Source: Sphingosinithalassobacter tenebrarum (GTDB lineage Bacteria > Pseudomonadota > Alphaproteobacteria > Sphingomonadales > Sphingomonadaceae). From it: a stretch of DNA of 64,000 nt. The notes beneath the pieces were generated by a model that saw only the letters and a program-made list of their open reading frames with translations, searched no databases and was not told where the DNA came from. Both the position numbers and the translations under genes were made by a program. Location of the stretch: NCBI RefSeq assembly GCF_011057975.1, contig NZ_CP049109.1, positions 2,945,001 to 3,009,000 of the forward strand. The letters run 5' to 3'. This document shows, in pieces, positions 59,056 to 64,000 of the stretch; position 1 is the first letter of the stretch; the number at the start of each line of letters is the position of its first letter.

Positions 59056-61968
59056 TCAAATCCCGAAATCCAGCGTCTTGCTCTTGCTTCGGGCGAGTTC
59101 CTTTTCGGCCTTGTTGGCCTCTTCCGGTTTTGGCCGATCAAGTTCGCCGTTATTCTTTTCTGTCGCAACCACCTGTGCGGTGACCTCGAGGGCCGAGGCC
59201 TTCTCGCCTTTGTTGCGTGCCACGGCTGCTCCGAGCCTGTCCGAACTGTCGACGACCAGTGTCAGGTGATCGCGAAGCCTCGTGATCGTCACCAGGAACG
59301 TCTTCTGGTTCGACAGGTTGCGCTCGCGGCTGTCCATGACGGCTATGCCGCGATCGGATGTCAGACCCTGCGCCATGTGGGCGTTGAGCGCATAGGCAAG
59401 ATCGATCCGCTTCAGCATCGGATCGTCCTTTTTGAGCTCGACTTGGTCTCCCTTGGAAGTTTCGAAAGTGACCTTCCCGCCAACAACGGCAACCACCCTG
59501 GCCTGGTCGGCATTGAAGAGGCCGCGGCGATGATCGTTGCGGGTCCATCGGATCCGGTCGCTTTTATGGATCTCGAGCTTCCTCGGCTCATGCAAGGTCA
59601 GATTCTGGTCGCCCTTCCCTGCCCTGATCCGCGCGGGATCGAACCGGAACCGCTTGCCGCGCTTGTCCGCAACTTCGACCTGCCTGCCCTTCCGGTCCTG
59701 TCCCAGGACACGATACTCGCCCGCTGACAGTCCCAGGGCCTGTTGCTTTCTCGAGACCTCGAGAACCCGGCCAGGCTGATAGGCCGAGAGATGTCGCAGC
59801 TCCTCGCGGGTCGCGTTGACGCGGTCCAGCACTCCGAGCTCGGCCTTGCCCGGACCGATCTCGCCATTGGCGAGAAGTCCTTGCTGGACAGCAGCATTGA
59901 CCGCTGAGCGGATTGCACGGCCCGAGGCGTAGATCGATGTCCGCGCACGGGCGTCCTTGTCGAGCGCTAACCAGGTCTCAGCAGCGACCAGCGCGCCATC
60001 GCCCCTGCCCTCGACCGTGTGCGGCTGCAGGTGACGCAGCGCCGTGCGCACATCACCCGCCTGCGCTGCTGCCTGCGCCTCGCGAACGACAGGGTCGCGG
60101 GCGCGCAGGTTGGTCGCCATTTCAGCGCTTGCCATACCCGTCCGCTGCAGGAGCGCGAAAGGTTTGCCCGCATCGACTGCGCCGAGCTGCTTGCGGTCCC
60201 CCATCAGGACCAGGCGGTGAACGCCAGCCAGATTGGCAAGGCGGGCGAGCTTTTCCTTGTCCTCGTTCGAGACCATCGATGCTTCGTCGAGCACGAGCAC
60301 ATGGTCCTTCAGCGCTGCCTTTGCCTCCAAACGCAGCACCGCGTTACCGGGATCGTCGAGCAGCTTGTTCCAGCCACCAAGGAACCGGGCCAGCGTCTGC
60401 GAGGCTATACCGGTGTCGCGTTCGAGCATCTGGACGAGCGTGTTCTGGATCGCGAGCCCGATGACCGGGCGGCCCTCGTCGCGCAACACCGCGGCGACGG
60501 GCTTCAAAACACTGCTTTTGCCGGCCCCTGCAATTCCCTGGACCGCGATCGTTCGATCCTCGGACGTCAGGATCAGCTTCGCCGCCCCGAGCTGACCCTC
60601 GTTGAGACGGAACCCCTGCCCTGTCATTGCAGCGGCCTGGACACGATCAGTCGCGCTTTTCGGCTCAACTGCAGATGAGCTCGCACCCTTGCCGGCGGCA
60701 ACCTCGGACACGATCCGCTGCTCGGTCAGCACCTCGTCACGCGAGGCGAGCCAGCCCTTGTGCTCTCCCATCCCTGCTATGAGCTCGCCAGAGCGCACCA
60801 AGGCGCGGGTCCGTTTCTCGATATCAGCAATCGTCGCTGGCAACCCGAAATCGAGCGCAGCCTTGTAGAGCGCGGTGCGCTCGAAGGCAGCCTCGCGCTG
60901 CGAAAGATGACGCACCGCCGAAGCGACGGCCTGTGCCGCTGCGATCGTCTCACGGTCCTGTCTGAGGACCGACTTGGGCACAAGCGGATCAGCCGGATCG
61001 CCCCTGACATGCGCGGCGAAGCGTCCCAGCCATGCGCGCCCGCGCTCGACAAGCGAGCCGAACCTGCCAGTTTCGATCGACTGTTTCAGTGTACGGGTCC
61101 GGGCCCGCTCGACCAAGGGCGCGAGGTCCAACCCGATCGATTTCGCGGTTTCGCTCCAGAGCTTGCCCAAGGTTTCGCGGTCCTCGATCGTGTCCTTGCT
61201 GGCGCGCGTATCGAGCGCGGCGATGCGGCCTGCTTCAAGACCAGGACCGCGCCGCGCATCGAGCACTTCCTGGCGGCGGCTCGAGAACGCCATGACCTGT
61301 TCGCGGGTGATACCGCGCGCCTCGAAATTGCCGTGCTTGAGGGTCGGTCCCGGCTCATAGCCGAGCTTTTCGACCGCGACACGGAAGCGCGCCATCGCGA
61401 TAGTATTGAGCGTGGTGTTGAGCTGCCAGAGCCGGTCATTCTTGAGCGTACGCCACTTCCCGTCCTTGCCTTGCGTGACATTGGCGATGACCGCGTGGAA
61501 ATGGAGGTTCGGCTCCTGGTTGCGGTTGGTGTCGTGCTGGAACAGGCCGATCGCAAGGTTCCCGGTGGCCTGCGTTACGATCTTGCCTTTCTCCACCATC
61601 CGGGTCTCGGCCGCATTCTTCTCAGCCCAGTCCAGCGCTTCGAGGACGGCTTCGCGGTAGGCGGCGATGATCCGCTCGTCGTTCCCCACAAGTGCCAGCA
61701 GCGACCAGCTCTTGGGGACGGAGAAGGTGAGGTCTGTACCCGGACGGTGTACCTGTCCGGGATTGCCGACGTTGCTGCCGTCGGGCAGCTCGCCGCGCAG
61801 CAACGCATCGAACGCTTGGGCCTCGACCTTGCCATCGAGACCAAGGCGCTTTGCACCCTCGCCCACCCACTGGCCCGAGCGGTCGGCATCGGCGCTCGCG
61901 TAGTAATTGTCCGATGCGAAGTAGCTCGCCGCCGCCGAAGGCGAGCGGACATTGGCGACGGAAAGCAT
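59056..61968 (-). CDS. traI: MobF relaxase/helicase TraI
   Basis: 970 aa. The N-terminal TrwC/MobF relaxase has candidate nicking tyrosines Tyr16, Tyr22 and Tyr23, and the metal triad His145 (FQHDTNR), His156 and His158 (NLHFHAV). A RecD-like helicase follows with Walker A GIAGAGKS near residue 480 and VLDEASM near residue 560. The late motif AYALNAHMAQGLTSDRG is typical of the family. F TraI is nearly twice as long, so this is the short single-helicase form. It nicks oriT and unwinds the transferred strand. Transcribed opposite to the tra operon, 48 nt after traD. Confidence 0.94.
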   Translation of the reverse strand: MLSVANVRSPSAAASYFASDNYYASADADRSGQWVGEGAKRLGLDGKVEAQAFDALLRGELPDGSNVGNPGQVHRPGTDLTFSVPKSWSLLALVGNDERIIAAYREAVLEALDWAEKNAAETRMVEKGKIVTQATGNLAIGLFQHDTNRNQEPNLHFHAVIANVTQGKDGKWRTLKNDRLWQLNTTLNTIAMARFRVAVEKLGYEPGPTLKHGNFEARGITREQVMAFSSRRQEVLDARRGPGLEAGRIAALDTRASKDTIEDRETLGKLWSETAKSIGLDLAPLVERARTRTLKQSIETGRFGSLVERGRAWLGRFAAHVRGDPADPLVPKSVLRQDRETIAAAQAVASAVRHLSQREAAFERTALYKAALDFGLPATIADIEKRTRALVRSGELIAGMGEHKGWLASRDEVLTEQRIVSEVAAGKGASSSAVEPKSATDRVQAAAMTGQGFRLNEGQLGAAKLILTSEDRTIAVQGIAGAGKSSVLKPVAAVLRDEGRPVIGLAIQNTLVQMLERDTGIASQTLARFLGGWNKLLDDPGNAVLRLEAKAALKDHVLVLDEASMVSNEDKEKLARLANLAGVHRLVLMGDRKQLGAVDAGKPFALLQRTGMASAEMATNLRARDPVVREAQAAAQAGDVRTALRHLQPHTVEGRGDGALVAAETWLALDKDARARTSIYASGRAIRSAVNAAVQQGLLANGEIGPGKAELGVLDRVNATREELRHLSAYQPGRVLEVSRKQQALGLSAGEYRVLGQDRKGRQVEVADKRGKRFRFDPARIRAGKGDQNLTLHEPRKLEIHKSDRIRWTRNDHRRGLFNADQARVVAVVGGKVTFETSKGDQVELKKDDPMLKRIDLAYALNAHMAQGLTSDRGIAVMDSRERNLSNQKTFLVTITRLRDHLTLVVDSSDRLGAAVARNKGEKASALEVTAQVVATEKNNGELDRPKPEEANKAEKELARSKSKTLDFGI

Positions 61969-62016
61969 GGGCTGGGATCACTTTCTCTTGGCCCTCGTCC
62001 CCTCCCCGGTTGAGCG

Positions 62017-64000
62017 TCACATATCCGGATCGAAGTCCCCGTAATCGTGACCATGGTCCTGCCCCTGATCGGCATCGCGACCCTGCTTCGCTGCACCGCC
62101 AAGCAGCGACTTCTGCTGCTCTTCCTGGAGCCTCTGGTCGGCCTTGCCGCGCGCGACCTGTGCTCGCTGATGCGCTGCGGGATCGGGAATATCGGATCTG
62201 GCGGAAGGCACAGCCCGTTGCTCCATGCCGCGGTGCTCCTCAGCTTTCGAAGACAGAGGGAGTTCGGATTGAGCCGGCCGCTGAGGGTCCGATGTCGCCT
62301 TTTTCCCTCGCGCATTCGGATCGCGACGCTTGCTTGTCTGGTCCGGTCGAGCCTGATCGCCCTTGTTGCTGCGACGGGTCCGGCGCAGTTCTTTTTTGTC
62401 TTCCTTGTCGGCTTTCTTTTCAGCGCTGTCGGAGCGATCGTGCGCGTCCCTCATCCGGCGAGGATCACCATCATTGTCGCCTGTTTCAGAGGCTGCTCCG
62501 GCACCGCCCCCTGCTCCATCTTTACCATCAGAGTGCCGGGTCTGCGGCGGTGGCTTCGGCATATCGCGGGGAATGAAGCCTTCGGCTACCCGAGGCCAGT
62601 TGCGCGGTGCGAGAACCACGGGTGCCGCCGGAAATCCTTCGGGAAACTTGATGAAACCATGAAGGTTCTTGAGCTTCATCAGCTCGTCAGGAAGCAGCAA
62701 CGGAACGACCTGGCGCCGGGGCGTCAGGCTCACCGCGTCACGCGCATTGTTGTAGCCGTAGCTGTAACCTTCCTCCATCTCGCGAACCTCGCGGTGGCCG
62801 ATGATATCGGAACACCAGGTGGCGGTCTCGCGATCTGCTGTGCCAAGGATCAGCTTGGTGCGGGCAAGCGAGGAGAGGGTCATCGCCATGTTCTCACCGT
62901 AGACATCCTTGAGCTTGGCAAAGGCATGAATCCCGGTGACGATCGCGCCCCCGAAATTGCGCGCGGTCTGGAGGCCCTTTTCGAGTGAAGGGAGACGATG
63001 CAGGGCGCCCAGTTCGTCGATCAGGAACCAGAGCCTGATGTCCCGCGAGCGCTGGCCCGCCATCAGCGTATTGATCGCGGTATCGAGCCACAGCGTGAGC
63101 AACTGCGAGAGCACGCTCATGTCGATGTAGCGGGCAGACAGGAACAGGATCGAGCCCGGTCCTCCTGCCCCATTGATCCACTCGCGGACCGAAAAGGGCT
63201 TCCCGTCTTCGGGCAGCATCTGGAGCGCCTTGGCATTGACATTGAACACTGCACGCACCGATTCCGCCATGCGCGCCGCGCTCGGCGTGCTGATGGGACC
63301 GGCCATGGTATCTTCGACGAGACGGTGCAGATCGGAGAGATCGGCGTTCATGAGTTCGTGGGCCAGCGCGGCGTTGGTGCCCCGCCCTGCTTCGGCGAGC
63401 TTTAGACAGGTCTCGACGAACAGCGTGCGCGCGGCGAGCACCCAGAACTGTTCGGCGCCGCCCCCATCATGCGGGACGAGCGACTCTGCTGCGGCATGAA
63501 ATTCGGCACGCGTGGAGCAATCGTTGAAGACGCTCCAGGCGGGACAGCGCGCGTCGAGCGGGTTGAGGATAACATCGCGCTCGGGATCGTAGAAGGTTTC
63601 GACAAAGGCCCCGGTAAGGTCGAAAATGACCGCGCGTTCGCCCCGTTCGCGGATCTCCCTGGTGAGTTCAGTTAGGACAACGGTCTTGCCTGTCCCGGTT
63701 GTGCCAACAAGCATCGCATGACTCTGCTCAAGCCGCCATGGCCAGCTGACACCAGCGAGATGCGCGGGTGAATAGAAGCCCGCATTCCGCAGCGAAGCCG
63801 ACCCGGCCAGACGCCAGCGCCAGCCCAAAGCATCGCCATATTCGCGGGAACGGGCATCGCGGTTGTGCGCAGCGATCTCGCGGCTAAGGTCGCGCAAGGT
63901 AGCGAGCTCGGCTCCGCGCACATGCTTCTTTTGTTTCGACTTCTCGCCGAAGCGTTCGGCAACCCACCAGAAAAGCGCGCAGAGCGGCGCAAGAATGAAC
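62017..64000 (-). CDS. traD: Type IV coupling protein TraD, partial (5' end outside window)
   Basis: The frame runs past base 64000, where it still encodes a membrane segment (FILAPLCALFWWVAERFGEK), so a GTG at 63919-63921 is not the start. Visible motifs are Walker A GTTGTGKT (about 63683-63706), Walker B WFLIDELGALHRLP and TraD-type blocks such as GGAIVTGIHAFAKLKDVYG. The last ~170 residues are charged, low-complexity and rich in Lys, Asp, Gly and Gln, as in the relaxosome-binding tails of TraD. This hexameric ATPase delivers the TraI-DNA complex to the channel. Upstream of traI in the same operon. Confidence 0.94.
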   Translation of the reverse strand, partial: FILAPLCALFWWVAERFGEKSKQKKHVRGAELATLRDLSREIAAHNRDARSREYGDALGWRWRLAGSASLRNAGFYSPAHLAGVSWPWRLEQSHAMLVGTTGTGKTVVLTELTREIRERGERAVIFDLTGAFVETFYDPERDVILNPLDARCPAWSVFNDCSTRAEFHAAAESLVPHDGGGAEQFWVLAARTLFVETCLKLAEAGRGTNAALAHELMNADLSDLHRLVEDTMAGPISTPSAARMAESVRAVFNVNAKALQMLPEDGKPFSVREWINGAGGPGSILFLSARYIDMSVLSQLLTLWLDTAINTLMAGQRSRDIRLWFLIDELGALHRLPSLEKGLQTARNFGGAIVTGIHAFAKLKDVYGENMAMTLSSLARTKLILGTADRETATWCSDIIGHREVREMEEGYSYGYNNARDAVSLTPRRQVVPLLLPDELMKLKNLHGFIKFPEGFPAAPVVLAPRNWPRVAEGFIPRDMPKPPPQTRHSDGKDGAGGGAGAASETGDNDGDPRRMRDAHDRSDSAEKKADKEDKKELRRTRRSNKGDQARPDQTSKRRDPNARGKKATSDPQRPAQSELPLSSKAEEHRGMEQRAVPSARSDIPDPAAHQRAQVARGKADQRLQEEQQKSLLGGAAKQGRDADQGQDHGHDYGDFDPDM

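Overview
The window reads as a high-GC alphaproteobacterial sequence, most likely from the Sphingomonadales (inference). The grounds are the style of the heavy-metal and F-type tra genes and the presence of GTTC-N7-GTTC direct repeats, the LexA box type of Alphaproteobacteria. It has two halves: a metal-resistance island (1-29.5 kb) and a conjugative element (29.6 kb to the right edge). I saw no rRNA, tRNA, CRISPR array, integrase or insertion sequence.

Metal island. On the minus strand are a copper/silver RND efflux operon cusCBA (cusA runs off the left edge), a small secreted protein, a CBS-domain protein, and a two-gene acetolactate synthase-like/aldehyde dehydrogenase operon. From 9.3 kb follows a pbr/czc-like cluster: signal peptidase II, a MerR regulator of the CadR/PbrR type with its distorted-spacer promoter, a short CDF transporter and a cytochrome c-FTR1 permease fusion. 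Next come czcCBA, a P1B-4-like ATPase, a second short CDF protein, an unknown membrane protein, a full CzcD, a TonB-dependent receptor preceded by a perfect 18-bp inverted repeat, and a 1-Cys peroxiredoxin. A second MerR gene diverges from a DUF3703-methyltransferase pair and has its own MerR-type promoter.

Conjugative element. Two small regulators (AlpA-like, XRE) diverge from a nearly complete F-type (MPF-F) transfer operon: traA-L-E-K-B-dsbC-V-C-orf-trbI-S26 peptidase-W-U-trbC-N-F-H-G. Most genes overlap by 1-14 nt, as expected of one coupled transcript. The MobF relaxase traI and coupling protein traD (open at the right edge) lie on the opposite strand. The 10.8 kb between traG and traI holds cargo: an S24 repressor with divergent partner, an XRE/ImmA pair, a frameshifted DUF2188 gene, the operon described next, and a hipBA module.

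Most interesting is the operon at 51.4-56.8 kb: metallo-beta-lactamase-fold protein, E2-E1-JAB triple fusion, patatin-like phospholipase, second MBL-fold protein. It resembles the ubiquitin-like machinery of type II CBASS plus a patatin effector, but no CD-NTase and no separate ubiquitin-like protein is present. I interpret it as a candidate undescribed or little-described defence or self-modification system carried by the element. GTTC-N7-GTTC repeats before both the tra operon and the S24 gene suggest that transfer and the repressor answer to the SOS response.
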